DNA from: Rhodomicrobium sp.
GTDB taxonomy: Bacteria > Pseudomonadota > Alphaproteobacteria > Rhizobiales > HXMU1428-3
DNA length: 64,000 nt
Direction of reading: 5' to 3'
Assembly: GCA_021604665.1 (NCBI GenBank)
Contig: BQJK01000001.1
Span: forward strand, 620,001 to 684,000
Shown here: positions 7,865 through 17,251 of the stretch, piece by piece
Position numbering within the stretch: position 1 is the first letter of the stretch
Layout of the letters: each line of letters starts with the position of its first letter
The notes under the pieces: model-generated
Database searches by the model: none
What the model was told of the DNA's origin: nothing
What the model saw: only the letters and a program-made list of their open reading frames with translations
Translations under genes and position numbers: made by a program

Positions 7865-8812
7865 ATGTCAATCGCATTTACCTTTCCAGGGCAGGGCAGC
7901 CAACAAGTTGGCATGGGCAAAGATCTAAATGATGCCTACCCGGCCGCCAAAGCCGTCTTTGAAGAAGTTGATGAAGCTCTCGGCAAAAAACTCTCAACGA
8001 TCATGTGGGAAGGCCCCTCTGATGAGCTAACATTGACCGAAAATGCTCAGCCAGCCCTCATGGCCGTTTCAATGGCCGTAATGCGCAGCATGGAAGCAGA
8101 GTTCGGTTTTGATCTCGCAAAACATGTTAAATATGTCGCCGGCCATTCATTGGGCGAATATTCAGCTCTAGCAGCAGCTGGTACTTTTTCAATCTTTGAT
8201 ACAAGCCAGCTGCTCGCCATTAGAGGCAAATCAATGCAAGCCGCCGTGCCGGTTAATGAAGGCGCCATGGCTGCGCTTCTGGGGCTGGATCTTGAAGACG
8301 CTGTAAAGCTCGCTGAGAAAGCCAGCCAGGGTGATGTCTGCAACGCTGCAAATGATAATGCGCCCGGCCAAGTCGTTATAAGCGGGGCCCGTGCCGCCGT
8401 TGAGCGCGCTGTTGAAATGGCCAGTGACTTTGGCGCGCGCCGCGCAGTTCTGCTGGATGTCAGCGCGCCATTCCATTGCTCTCTGATGCAGCCAGCAGCA
8501 GATGCCATGCGCGACGCTCTTGTAAACACAGAGTTAAAAGACCCGGTCGTGCCACTCGTCTCTAATGTGCGCGCTTCAGCCGTAACCAGCGCTGATGATA
8601 TTCGCAGCGGATTGATTGAGCAGGTAACAGGGCGGGTGCGCTGGCGCGAATCTGTCAGCTATATGGCTGCAAACGGCGTCACAACCCTATATGAAATTGG
8701 CTGCGGCCGCGTTCTCACAGGGCTGGCCCGCCGCATTGAGCGCAACCTTGAAGCCCTTTCAATTAATAACCCTGAAGATGTCGCAAAATCAGCTGAAACA
8801 TTTAAAAGCTAA
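7865..8812 (+). CDS. fabD: Malonyl-CoA:ACP transacylase FabD
   Basis: Transfers malonyl from CoA to acyl carrier protein, making the extender for type II fatty-acid synthesis in the cytosol. The 315-residue protein has FPGQGSQ (7-13), the nucleophile elbow GHSLGEY with Ser95, the malonyl-carboxylate arginine in RGKSMQ, and the catalytic histidine in APFHC near residue 206. It opens the fab block (fabG 196 nt, acpP about 1.26 kb downstream). AGTTAAGGGGCAAA is a clear ribosome-binding site. Confidence 0.96.
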   Translation: MSIAFTFPGQGSQQVGMGKDLNDAYPAAKAVFEEVDEALGKKLSTIMWEGPSDELTLTENAQPALMAVSMAVMRSMEAEFGFDLAKHVKYVAGHSLGEYSALAAAGTFSIFDTSQLLAIRGKSMQAAVPVNEGAMAALLGLDLEDAVKLAEKASQGDVCNAANDNAPGQVVISGARAAVERAVEMASDFGARRAVLLDVSAPFHCSLMQPAADAMRDALVNTELKDPVVPLVSNVRASAVTSADDIRSGLIEQVTGRVRWRESVSYMAANGVTTLYEIGCGRVLTGLARRIERNLEALSINNPEDVAKSAETFKS

Positions 8813-9008
8813 CCCTTAAGCCTCAATAGAAATGCCAAGGCGAGTGGTGTGCTAAACGTCGTAAGCAGAGCGCATAGATTTTAGGGCCCATAGATTACAG
8901 TACATCTGGCCGTTCGCCAAAAACGCTGCACCTGCCGGCACATAATAGAAGTCAGCATAAAAACCCCGGCACAGCGGGTTCGTTATCTGAAAAATAGAGA
9001 GTTAAAAC

Positions 9009-9746
9009 ATGTTCGATCTAACCAACAAATCAGCCCTCGTCACCGGCGCATCTGGTGGCATTGGTGAGGCCATTGCGAAAACCCTGCACGCACAGGGCGC
9101 AACCGTCACTATCTCTGGCACCCGCCGTGAAAAACTTGAAGAGGTCGCCGCCTCTCTGGGAGATAGGGTCCATGTTGCCCCTTGCAATCTCTCTGACCGT
9201 GAAGATGTTGCCTCTCTCGTTGGCAAAGCTGAAGAAGCAATGGGTAAAGTTGATATTCTGGTTAACAACGCTGGCATCACTAAAGATAATCTTTTCATGC
9301 GCATGAAGGATGAAGAATGGGATGATGTTATCAACGTTAATCTAACAGCGACATTTACACTCATGCGCTCAGCTATAAGAGGAATGATGCGCAATCGTTA
9401 TGGCCGCATCGTCAATATTTCGTCCATTAGCGCCATCATTGGCAACCCTGGCCAACCAAACTATTCAGCCAGTAAAGCCGGTATGATTGGCATGTCTAAA
9501 TCATTAGCAAGAGAAATAGCCCCGCGCGGCATTACAGTGAATTGTATCGCCCCAGGCTTTATCAGCACCCCAATGACTAACGAATTGAATGAAAAACAGG
9601 TAGAAGCCATCGCACAAGCCATTCCAAGCGGAACGTTTGGCGAACCAGATGACATCGCAAGTGCGGTACTTTACCTCAGTTCAGATGAAGCAAAATACAT
9701 GACAGGCCAAACTCTGCACATCAATGGCGGCATGGTAATGGTGTAA
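9009..9746 (+). CDS. fabG: 3-oxoacyl-ACP reductase FabG
   Basis: NADPH-dependent reduction of 3-oxoacyl-ACP to (R)-3-hydroxyacyl-ACP. A classical 245-residue short-chain dehydrogenase: TGASGGIG (12-19) for the cofactor, NNAG (86-89), catalytic Ser138/139 region, Tyr152 and Lys156 (YSASK). The C-terminal TGQTLHINGGMVM is diagnostic for FabG. It lies between fabD and acpP on the same strand. A weak hairpin-plus-T-run at 9929-9950 may end the fabD-fabG transcript. Confidence 0.96.
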   Translation: MFDLTNKSALVTGASGGIGEAIAKTLHAQGATVTISGTRREKLEEVAASLGDRVHVAPCNLSDREDVASLVGKAEEAMGKVDILVNNAGITKDNLFMRMKDEEWDDVINVNLTATFTLMRSAIRGMMRNRYGRIVNISSISAIIGNPGQPNYSASKAGMIGMSKSLAREIAPRGITVNCIAPGFISTPMTNELNEKQVEAIAQAIPSGTFGEPDDIASAVLYLSSDEAKYMTGQTLHINGGMVMV

Positions 9747-10073
9747 CCAGGCACAGTTGAACTTGCAGAATAGTAAAAATGGTGCTACCCGAAACCGGAA
9801 AATATAGCGTCAGCCGTTTGGTTAACCAGTTCAGCAACATCAAAAAATTATTTGATTGCTAGTGCTAAATTGTATTTTTAAATTGATTTTAGAGTGCCTT
9901 TAACGTAGTCAAGCGGTATAAGCCACCTTAAAAACTCAACGGGTTTTTTTATCTTCTCAACTTTGAGAGTGGCAAAGAAACCCTTGATAAATGAGCAAAG
10001 CTACTGGCCAGCGAAGGCTAGCCTGGCTTTTAATTATTAAAGACCTTTATAAAATATCGCGAGGCAGAAAAAA
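9747..10073 (+). other. fabG-acpP spacer
   Basis: 327 nt with no gene. It contains a short terminator-like hairpin (9929-9950), a perfect inverted repeat TCTCAA-CT-TTGAGA (9955-9968), and GCCAG/CTGGC arms followed by TTTT (10007-10030). acpP therefore probably has its own promoter, or expression is tuned by partial termination. Confidence 0.5.
9929..9950 (+). terminator. Weak terminator after fabG
   Basis: AAAACTC and GGGTTTT arms (one G-T pair) around a 3-nt loop, running directly into seven T. The stem is AT-rich, so termination is likely partial. Confidence 0.45.
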
Positions 10074-10310
10074 ATGAGTGACATTGCAGGACGCGTCAAA
10101 AAAATCGTTGTGGAACACCTAGGTGTTGAAGACGAGAAAGTTGTCGAAAATGCGAGCTTTATCGATGATCTTGGCGCTGACAGCTTGGATACAGTTGAGC
10201 TTGTTATGGCTTTCGAAGAAGAGTTTGGTTGTGAAATTCCAGACGATGCAGCTGAATCCATCCAAACTGTAGGCGATGCCGTAAAGTTTTTGGAACAAGC
10301 ATCTGCTTAG
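10074..10310 (+). CDS. acpP: Acyl carrier protein
   Basis: Carries growing acyl chains on a 4'-phosphopantetheine arm. The 78-residue acidic protein has the invariant [10 protein letters not shown] motif with Ser37 as attachment site. The recognition helix ([13 protein letters not shown]) is canonical. A purine-rich GCGAGGCAGAAAAAA precedes the ATG. A strong UUCG-capped terminator follows within 20 nt, separating it from fabF. Confidence 0.98.
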   Translation: MSDIAGRVKKIVVEHLGVEDEKVVENASFIDDLGADSLDTVELVMAFEEEFGCEIPDDAAESIQTVGDAVKFLEQASA

Positions 10311-10326
10311 CATATGAAGTGAGGAT

Positions 10327-10358
10327 AAGGGCAGTGGCATTCGTGCCAGCTGCCTTTT
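10327..10358 (+). terminator. UUCG-capped terminator between acpP and fabF
   Basis: GGCAG-TGGCA and TGCC-A-GCTGCC arms close on a TTCG tetraloop and end in TTTTT. It directly follows acpP, so it would let the small ACP mRNA be made in excess over fabF. Confidence 0.8.
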
Positions 10359-10443
10359 TCCATTTCCATATTAGGGCACGCCACATTTTCCAACCTGCGG
10401 CCCTTTCAAGCAAACATTTTTGGGCCGAAAACGGGGGGCAATT

Positions 10444-11706
10444 ATGCGTCGTGTCGTAATTACAGGGCTAGGTATGGTTTCACCCCTCGGTGTAGGTGTC
10501 TCACATTGTTGGGACCGCCTCATCAAGGGCGATAATGCTGCCAGCGTTATCGACCGTTTTGATGCGTCAGATCTAGCTTGCCAAATCTATGCGCCAATAC
10601 CTTTAGGGGATGGCTCTAACGGTACCTACAATCCAGGCCAATGGCTTGAGCCAAAAGAGCAACGCAAGATTGATGATTTCATTAGCTACGCCATCGCGGC
10701 CGCTGATGAAGCCATTGAAGATTCAGGTTGGAGCGCCCAGACAGATGAACACAGCTTTAGAGCTGGTGTGCTCATCGGCTCTGGCATTGGTGGCCTGCAA
10801 GGCATAGAGACCACTTCACTGTTATTTAGTGAAAAAGGCCCCCGCCGTATCAGCCCCTTCTTCATCCCTGGCCGTTTGATCAACCTGGCCTCTGGTCATG
10901 TGTCTATTCGCCATGGATTGAAAGGTCCAAACAGTTCTGTCGTAACCGCCTGTTCAACCGGCTCTCACGCTATAGGTGATGCCGCCCGCCTCATCGCGTT
11001 GGATGATGCAGACATGATGGTCGCCGGCGGCACAGAATCGCCCCTATGCCGGCTCTCAATTGCGGGCTTCTCTGCCTGTAAAGCCCTCACAACACATTTT
11101 AATGATGAGCCAACAAAAGCCTCACGCCCCTATGATGTCGATCGGGATGGTTTCCTGATGGGTGAAGGCGCTGGCATTGTTGTGCTGGAAGAATATGACA
11201 GAGCCGTTGCCAGAGGCGCACATATCTACGCTGAAATCATTGGCTATGGCCTCTCTGGTGATGCCTATCACATCACCGCACCGGCTGAAGATGGCTCAGG
11301 CGCCTTCCGCTGCATGCAAGCCGCTCTAAAACGGGCTGAGCTGAAACCAGAAGATATTGATTATATCAACGCACACGGCACCTCGACCCCAATGGGTGAT
11401 GAGATTGAACTAGGCGCTGTAGAGCGGCTGTTTGGTGATGCTGCAAGCGATTTGCATATGTCTTCGACCAAATCAGCAATTGGGCACCTTCTAGGGGCTG
11501 CCGGCGCTGTGGAGACGATCTTCTCAGTGCTTTCCATTGAGAATAACATCGCGCCACCAACCCTCAATCTTGATAACCCATCAGTTGAGACCAAAATTAA
11601 TCTCTGCCCGCATGTAGCCGTTGAAAAAGAGATCAATGTGGTGCTTTCAAACTCATTTGGTTTTGGTGGCACTAATGCCTCGCTGGTTTTCCGCGCGGTA
11701 TCATAA
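10444..11706 (+). CDS. fabF: 3-oxoacyl-ACP synthase II FabF
   Basis: Elongating condensing enzyme (KAS II) joining malonyl-ACP to acyl-ACP, including C16:1 to cis-vaccenate. The ATG at 10444 gives MRRVVITGLGMVSPLG, the usual start, behind GGGGGG; an upstream TTG adds eight unmatched residues. Length is 420. The Cys-His-His triad is complete: Cys170 in TACSTGSHA, His310 in NAHGTSTPMGD and His347 in KSAIGHLLGAAGA. SFGFGGTNASLVF ends the protein. Next gene is mltG after 375 nt. Confidence 0.96.
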   Translation: MRRVVITGLGMVSPLGVGVSHCWDRLIKGDNAASVIDRFDASDLACQIYAPIPLGDGSNGTYNPGQWLEPKEQRKIDDFISYAIAAADEAIEDSGWSAQTDEHSFRAGVLIGSGIGGLQGIETTSLLFSEKGPRRISPFFIPGRLINLASGHVSIRHGLKGPNSSVVTACSTGSHAIGDAARLIALDDADMMVAGGTESPLCRLSIAGFSACKALTTHFNDEPTKASRPYDVDRDGFLMGEGAGIVVLEEYDRAVARGAHIYAEIIGYGLSGDAYHITAPAEDGSGAFRCMQAALKRAELKPEDIDYINAHGTSTPMGDEIELGAVERLFGDAASDLHMSSTKSAIGHLLGAAGAVETIFSVLSIENNIAPPTLNLDNPSVETKINLCPHVAVEKEINVVLSNSFGFGGTNASLVFRAVS

Positions 11707-12081
11707 GGCTTTATCAAAAAGCCACTAAGGCAAGTGGATGTCTTCATCTTAATCGGCGCTTTGTAAAAATTAGGAAAAAGACAGCCCCCCGTGGATATCT
11801 CATTTGCGATCAGAAAATATAAGCAACCGTTCACCATGGGTGCCGAAAAAAGGTCGTAATTCTGGGGCGAAATAGATAGCGGGATCACGAGGGGGTGGTT
11901 GTAAGTTAAGGTAATCGGTCTAACGGGGTTTTATAGACCAGCCTTACACTATTCACTCTCCATATTAACGAGTATCATTGGCTTACCCCAATAGTGAACT
12001 GCCGCGTAGATTAAAGCCCTCAGCACAGTCACTCATTGTTGGGTAAGACCATACAGACCATCAGAGAGTTCATCAGCCATC
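11707..12081 (+). other. fabF-mltG spacer
   Basis: 375 nt with no gene I can support. Short inverted repeats occur at 11706-11722 (GGCTTT/AAAGCC) and about 11917-11940 (GGTCTA/TAGACC), neither with a T-run. Frames crossing this stretch are extensions of fabF shadows. Confidence 0.5.
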
Positions 12082-13479
12082 ATGTCAGTAAATAACGGTT
12101 TCGAATGGAACAAATCATCCGACATGTCACGTCGCCAGTCTTCAAAAAATAAAGGCCGGCGGGGCTATGGCAGCATGCCGCGCAGCCCCTCAGAAACACT
12201 TGAACCTATGCGCGCCGCCGAGCCACCAATCATCCAGCGTAAAAAAAGAGAATACCACCAGACCCTCGTATTCATGAGCGGTACCCTGACAACAATAGTT
12301 CTTATCCTGGTTGCTCTCAGCGCTTCATTCGCCTTTGCAAAATATCTCTATGATAAAGAAGGCCCGCTAGACCATTCTGAATTGATCGTTATTCCCAAGG
12401 GGGAAGGTCTCTCTGCAATTTCAGATAGGTTAGAGCGCAAGAATATGATCATTGATAAGCGGCTTTTTAAAGCGGCTGTCATTTATTTTGGCGTCCAGAA
12501 CAAGTTAAAAGCTGGCGAATATGAAATTCCTAAACACGCTTCGATGCGCAGTGTGCTGGACCATCTATTAGAGGGTAAATCAATCCTCCACGATGTTCCC
12601 TTCCCTGAAGGCTTCACCAGTCAACAACTGGTTGACCGCTTAAACGCCCATAAGGTGCTCACTGGTGAAATCGTTGAAATCCCGGCTGAAGGCAGCCTGC
12701 TACCAGACACTTATAAGTTTACCCGAGGCGTCGCTCGCTCTGAAATAATTGAGCGCATGCAGTCAGCACAGGAAAAATTTGTAGATAATCTCTGGGCTCA
12801 GCGCCAAGAGGGGTTACCCTTCAAAACAAAAGAGGAGGCCATAATCCTCGCCTCCATCGTAGAAAAAGAAACCGGCATAGCAAGTGAGCGAGCCCATATT
12901 GCAGGGCTTTTCATTAACCGTCTTAGAAAAGGCATGCGTCTACAATCTGACCCGACCATTATTTATGGGCTGGTAGGCGGCATTGGCAAACTAGGCCGCG
13001 GGCTTCGGCGCTCAGAAATAGATAGGAAAACACCCTATAACACCTATCAGATAGATGGTCTGCCACCGACCCCCATTGCCAATCCTGGCCGCGCCGCCAT
13101 TGAAGCGGTATTAAATCCGAAAGAGACAGATGATCTGTATTTTGTAGCGGATGGTACAGGCGGCCACATCTTCGCGAAAACCTTAAAAGAGCATAATAAT
13201 AATGTTCGTAACTGGCGGAAAATTGAAAAACAACGCCAGCTTGAAGCCAAAGCCGCAGCAGATGCCGCCGCCAAAGCCGCGGCAGAAAACCCGGATGCTG
13301 TGAAATCATCTGAGGACGATAAAAAAGCCGATGATAAACGCTCAGATAGCGGAGATATTTTTGACAATCTTGAGATAAAAGAGGGCAACAGCCTCGCTCT
13401 CAGCCAGGAGAGTTCTGAGCAAAGCCCCCAGGATACTCCAAAACTCGCAAGCGTCCCTCCCTTACCGTTGAAGAAATAA
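12082..13479 (+). CDS. mltG: Endolytic murein transglycosylase MltG (YceG-like)
   Basis: Cleaves nascent glycan strands inside the chain and is thought to release them from synthases. The 465-residue protein has a cytosolic basic head, one transmembrane helix (about 62-86), a LysM-like subdomain, then the catalytic YceG domain. The active-site glutamate lies in ASIVEKET (Glu261 by analogy with E. coli Glu218), followed by FINRLRKGMRLQSDPTIIYG. The C-terminal 100 residues form an Ala/Lys/Asp/Ser-rich tail beyond the enzyme domain. Position between fabF and yicC is typical for alphaproteobacteria. Confidence 0.94.
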   Translation: MSVNNGFEWNKSSDMSRRQSSKNKGRRGYGSMPRSPSETLEPMRAAEPPIIQRKKREYHQTLVFMSGTLTTIVLILVALSASFAFAKYLYDKEGPLDHSELIVIPKGEGLSAISDRLERKNMIIDKRLFKAAVIYFGVQNKLKAGEYEIPKHASMRSVLDHLLEGKSILHDVPFPEGFTSQQLVDRLNAHKVLTGEIVEIPAEGSLLPDTYKFTRGVARSEIIERMQSAQEKFVDNLWAQRQEGLPFKTKEEAIILASIVEKETGIASERAHIAGLFINRLRKGMRLQSDPTIIYGLVGGIGKLGRGLRRSEIDRKTPYNTYQIDGLPPTPIANPGRAAIEAVLNPKETDDLYFVADGTGGHIFAKTLKEHNNNVRNWRKIEKQRQLEAKAAADAAAKAAAENPDAVKSSEDDKKADDKRSDSGDIFDNLEIKEGNSLALSQESSEQSPQDTPKLASVPPLPLKK

Positions 13480-13612
13480 ATTTACCCACAGGGCGTTTCC
13501 CGAAGGCTTTTAACCAACTGAATATGGCTAAAAACATAGAACAGCCCCCGCCTTACGCTTGTTAATTCAGTAACATGCAGCTACTCTGCCTCGAAATCAG
13601 AAGGACAGCGGC

Positions 13613-14554
13613 ATGGCCTTAAAAAGCATGACGGGTTTTGCCCGTTTAACTGGCATTCTGGCAGCAGAGCAAACTAATAATCTGCCAGAAGTTAGCCAAA
13701 ACAACCAAACACCCCCCTCATTCAGTTGGACCATCGAACTTCGTTCCGTCAATGGCAAAGGGCTCGACCTTCGCTTGCGAATGCCCGTTGGTATGGAAGC
13801 TCTGGAACAAAAGCTAAAAAAACACCTCAACTCACAACTTGGCCGAGGCAATGTCTCGTTTAATCTCAATCTGGTAAGAGAGCAATCATCAGGCCGTATA
13901 GAGTTAAATGAAACAGCATTTAATGATTTGGTTGCGGCTGCAAAACGCGCTGCCAGTCTCTCCGGTCTCAATTTGCCAGACCTTTCAATTTTGCTTCAAA
14001 ATAAATCAGTCCTGGTTGAAAAAGAGCAGATGGAAAATGAAGAGCAGCAGCAAAAATTGCATGCAGCAATATTTGACACAGCCATGAAGGCCATCAACGC
14101 TCTCATCACCGCAAGAGAAGAAGAGGGCAGAGCTCTCACATATATCATTCAGGAAAAAATTGATAAAATTCGCAGCCTGACCAATGAGGCCACCAGTCAA
14201 GCCAAGCTGCAAGAGGTGAGTTTACATGAGAAGCTGAAACAAGCTGTCGCTAAATTAATGGAAGATACCAGCACTCTTGATGAAAACCGGTTAGAACAAG
14301 AAGCCATGCTTCTCGTCGTTAAGGCTGATATAAACGAAGAGCTAGACCGGCTCCGCGCCCATATTGATCAGGCTGAAGATTTAATTTCGAGAGAGGGGCC
14401 CGTCGGCCGCCGCCTTGATTTCCTGTGTCAGGAATTTAACCGCGAAGCCAATACCCTCTGTTCAAAATCAGCTTCAAAAGAATTGACCTATATAGGTCTG
14501 GAGTTAAAAACTGTCATCGATCAATTACGAGAGCAGGTGCAAAACATTGAATAA
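13613..14554 (+). CDS. yicC: YicC/YloC family endoribonuclease
   Basis: Member of the YicC/YloC family, which in E. coli and B. subtilis has been described as an endoribonuclease family acting on small RNAs or mRNAs. The 313-residue protein starts with the signature LKSMTGFAR. An N-terminal YicC domain carries IELRSVNGKGLDLRLRMP. The C-terminal DUF1732 ends GRRLDFLCQEFNREANTLCSKS, where the conserved acidic and His/Cys-region residues lie. A 25-residue linker (about 15-40) after the first motif is longer than usual. The end overlaps the TTG start of gmk by 8 nt, so the two are translationally coupled. Confidence 0.93.
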   Translation: MALKSMTGFARLTGILAAEQTNNLPEVSQNNQTPPSFSWTIELRSVNGKGLDLRLRMPVGMEALEQKLKKHLNSQLGRGNVSFNLNLVREQSSGRIELNETAFNDLVAAAKRAASLSGLNLPDLSILLQNKSVLVEKEQMENEEQQQKLHAAIFDTAMKAINALITAREEEGRALTYIIQEKIDKIRSLTNEATSQAKLQEVSLHEKLKQAVAKLMEDTSTLDENRLEQEAMLLVVKADINEELDRLRAHIDQAEDLISREGPVGRRLDFLCQEFNREANTLCSKSASKELTYIGLELKTVIDQLREQVQNIE

Positions 14555-15200
14555 CCATAAAAAAAACTCAGATAAAGTTGAGCGCCGCGGTCTCATGTTC
14601 GTGCTGTCTTCCCCCTCTGGTGCTGGCAAAACCTCGTTGGCCAAGGCGATAATGGCAAATGACAATGAAATCTCTATGAGCATTTCAATGACCACCAGAA
14701 AACCCCGCCCCGGCGAAATCAATGGTAAAGATTATCATTTTGTCGATATGGCAAGTTTTGATGAAGCCTTAAAAGCAGGCACGTTATTAGAGTGGGCAGA
14801 GGTTTTCGGTAATCATTACGGCACCCCAAAAGCCCCGGTAGATGAAGAACTGAAACAGGGCCGGGATGTGTTGTTTGATATTGATTGGCAAGGGACACAG
14901 CAGCTAAGAGAAAAAGCCGGCGCAGATGTCGTGCGCGTCTTTATCTTGCCCCCTTCAGTTAAAGCGCTGGAGGATCGCCTGAAAACACGGGGCACGGATG
15001 ATGAAGAGGTCGTCCGCGCCCGCATGAAGCAGGCGATCAATCAAATTAGCCATTGGGCTGAATATGACTATGTCGTCGTTAATGAGACCATAGATGAAAG
15101 CCTGAAAGAGCTAACCCATATCTTGATGGCTGAGCGCTTGAAACGCGAGCGCCGCATTGGTCTTTCTACAATGGTTAGAGATCTAACAAGTGAGATGTAG
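14547..15200 (+). CDS. gmk: Guanylate kinase
   Basis: Phosphorylates GMP to GDP. P-loop SSPSGAGKTS occupies residues 21-30; GMP-binding TTRKPRPGEINGKDYHFV and the EWAEVFGNHYGT segment follow. The 217-residue length assumes the TTG at 14547, which has GCAGGTG 8 nt upstream and overlaps yicC; the only alternative, ATG at 14595, has no ribosome-binding site and would begin right at the first strand. Convergent with rsmA, 59 nt apart. Confidence 0.95.
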   Translation: MNNHKKNSDKVERRGLMFVLSSPSGAGKTSLAKAIMANDNEISMSISMTTRKPRPGEINGKDYHFVDMASFDEALKAGTLLEWAEVFGNHYGTPKAPVDEELKQGRDVLFDIDWQGTQQLREKAGADVVRVFILPPSVKALEDRLKTRGTDDEEVVRARMKQAINQISHWAEYDYVVVNETIDESLKELTHILMAERLKRERRIGLSTMVRDLTSEM

Positions 15201-15259
15201 TGTAGTTTGAATAGAGCATAAGTGCTGGAACTACATGTTCATCAATAATCGCAGAAAAA

Positions 15260-16108
15260 TTAGTGAAAATTAGAGGGGGCACCTTCTAGAGCCAGCGCGA
15301 TGCGGCAAAAATCTTGCCAGGGCAAGGTTTCAGCACGAACAGTCGGGTCAATCCCGACCTTGTCCAGCAAAGCGGGCACATCACATCCAAGTGTTTTCAA
15401 ACTCGCCCGCAACATTTTCCGTCTCTGCCCAAATGCGGCCGCCGTCACCCGAGAGAGCGTTTCAACAGACGGTTCAAAGCTCAGCCGTTGCTTAGGTATA
15501 AGAGAAACAACAGCAGACGTGATCTTTGGCGGCGGGGTAAAGGCGTCTCGCGGTAAACGATATAAAATCTCAGTTTCACAGCGCCAATTCGCTAATACGC
15601 TCAACCGTCCATATGCCTTGCTACCTGGGGCGGCCACAATGCGCTCAGCAACTTCTTCCTGAAACATCAACGTTAACGCACTAAAAACAGGCGGCCACGG
15701 CATTGAAAGCCAATGGGTTAATAACACTGTGCCAATATTATAAGGAAGGTTGGAGACAATCTCATAGGGTTGCGGCGTCAGGCTCGCCCAATCAAATTTA
15801 AGCGCATCATTAAAAACAGATGTCACCCGCCCTGGATAGCTTTGTGAAATTTGAGCGAGAATAGGTTTTGTGCGCTCATCTCTCTCTAATACCAGTAGCT
15901 GGTCAACACCCTCCATCAAGAGGCCCCGCGTTAAGCCCCCAGGCCCCGGTCCAACTTCCACAAAAGGAACCATAGGCCGCGCATTGGCATAGCGCGCAAT
16001 TTTACGGGTAACATTCAGATCGAGAAGAAAATTCTGACCAAGAGACTTTTTAGCCCGGAGATCATAATGGTCAATTACATCGCGCAGCGGCGGTAAACTA
16101 TCCTTCAT
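15260..16108 (-). CDS. rsmA: 16S rRNA (adenine1518-N6/adenine1519-N6)-dimethyltransferase
   Basis: RsmA/KsgA dimethylates two adenines in the 3' helix of 16S rRNA late in 30S assembly. The 282-residue protein has LGQNFLLD (23-30), the SAM motif EVGPGPGGLT (51-60) and the catalytic NLPYNIG (120-126), then FQEEVAERIVA. Its ATG overlaps the pdxA stop by 4 nt (ATGA), so the pair is co-translated. It is the last gene of the minus-strand lptF-to-rsmA run. Confidence 0.96.
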   Translation of the reverse strand: MKDSLPPLRDVIDHYDLRAKKSLGQNFLLDLNVTRKIARYANARPMVPFVEVGPGPGGLTRGLLMEGVDQLLVLERDERTKPILAQISQSYPGRVTSVFNDALKFDWASLTPQPYEIVSNLPYNIGTVLLTHWLSMPWPPVFSALTLMFQEEVAERIVAAPGSKAYGRLSVLANWRCETEILYRLPRDAFTPPPKITSAVVSLIPKQRLSFEPSVETLSRVTAAAFGQRRKMLRASLKTLGCDVPALLDKVGIDPTVRAETLPWQDFCRIALALEGAPSNFH

Positions 16109-17160
16109 ACAGAAGTCTCCCTAGAATAGCTGGCCATATCACCAGCCATTTTTAAAGCCGCTATAAAACTATCAGGTTTCGCTAGCCCACTACCTGCAAT
16201 ATTAAGTGCTGTCCCATGATCAGGAGACGTGCGGATAAATGGTAGCCCAAGCGTTACATTCACCCCTTCATCGAACGCCAAGGTCTTTATCGGTATCAAA
16301 GCCTGGTCATGATACATAGCAACAGCCGCATCATAGCGTTGCCGCGCTGATGCATGAAAACTAACATCTGCCGGGTGAGGGCCGCTTACATCATATCCTT
16401 CAGAGAGAAGCTGATCGATTGCTGGCGAAATTATCTCAATTTCTTCCCGCCCCATCGTACCATCTTCACCAGCATGAGGGTTTAACCCAGTGAGATGTAT
16501 GCGCGGCCTCTTAATGCCAAAACGGGTCAGGAGGTCACAATGCAAGCAACGCACAGTGTTGATAATCTTGGCACCACTTAGGGCAGCTGGCACCTCAGAT
16601 AAAGCAATATGAATAGTGACAGGGACAACCTTAATCTCAGAAGAGGCTAGCATCATCACAGGAATATGCCGGCCACCTTCAATCTCATCAGTGCAATATA
16701 ATTCATCAGCAAGTGCAGCCAAATATTCCGTATGACCAGGATGTTTAAAACCAGCCTCATAAAGCACAGCTTTATGGATAGGCGCAGTCACAACACCAGC
16801 CGCTAGCCCCTTATGAGTATCAATTACCGATTGCCGGATTGCGGTCATAACCATCTGGCTTGAAGAACCATTAAGTTCACCAGCAACAACTGGATCTGTA
16901 AGTGCGATATCAATAACGGGCAACCCATCTTGAAAACAGGATAACGCTTCAGAGGGGGAGTTAATTTTGATGATATCAACATCAAGCTGAAGCTGTTCCG
17001 CGCGCAGAGATAAACAAGCCGCGCTGCCATGGACGTAAAAAAACGGGAGACAAGTAGCACTCCCGTGACCATTCCTCGAAACCCAGGATTTCAAAATAAT
17101 GTCTGGACCAATACCAGCTGGCTCACCTATTGATACCGCAAGCGGTAAGCGCATCTCCAT
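16105..17160 (-). CDS. pdxA: 4-hydroxythreonine-4-phosphate dehydrogenase
   Basis: NAD-dependent oxidation and decarboxylation of 4-phosphohydroxy-L-threonine in the DXP-dependent vitamin B6 route. The 351-residue protein shows the substrate/metal motifs of PdxA: GEPAGIGPDI near the start, GHTEYLA with a metal histidine, GLNPHAGEDG, and AMYHDQALIPIKTLAFDEGVNVTLGLPFIRTSPDHGTA. Located between surA and rsmA as in E. coli and rhizobia. A coding overlap of 4 nt links it to rsmA. Confidence 0.96.
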   Translation of the reverse strand: MEMRLPLAVSIGEPAGIGPDIILKSWVSRNGHGSATCLPFFYVHGSAACLSLRAEQLQLDVDIIKINSPSEALSCFQDGLPVIDIALTDPVVAGELNGSSSQMVMTAIRQSVIDTHKGLAAGVVTAPIHKAVLYEAGFKHPGHTEYLAALADELYCTDEIEGGRHIPVMMLASSEIKVVPVTIHIALSEVPAALSGAKIINTVRCLHCDLLTRFGIKRPRIHLTGLNPHAGEDGTMGREEIEIISPAIDQLLSEGYDVSGPHPADVSFHASARQRYDAAVAMYHDQALIPIKTLAFDEGVNVTLGLPFIRTSPDHGTALNIAGSGLAKPDSFIAALKMAGDMASYSRETSV

Positions 17161-17251
17161 AAAAAGCCCTTAAAAAAAGGGGGCGCTATCAGCGACCCTC
17201 TTTGAAATAATATGAATAGTCTGTTCAGAACACATCGGAGTTATAAGCAAG

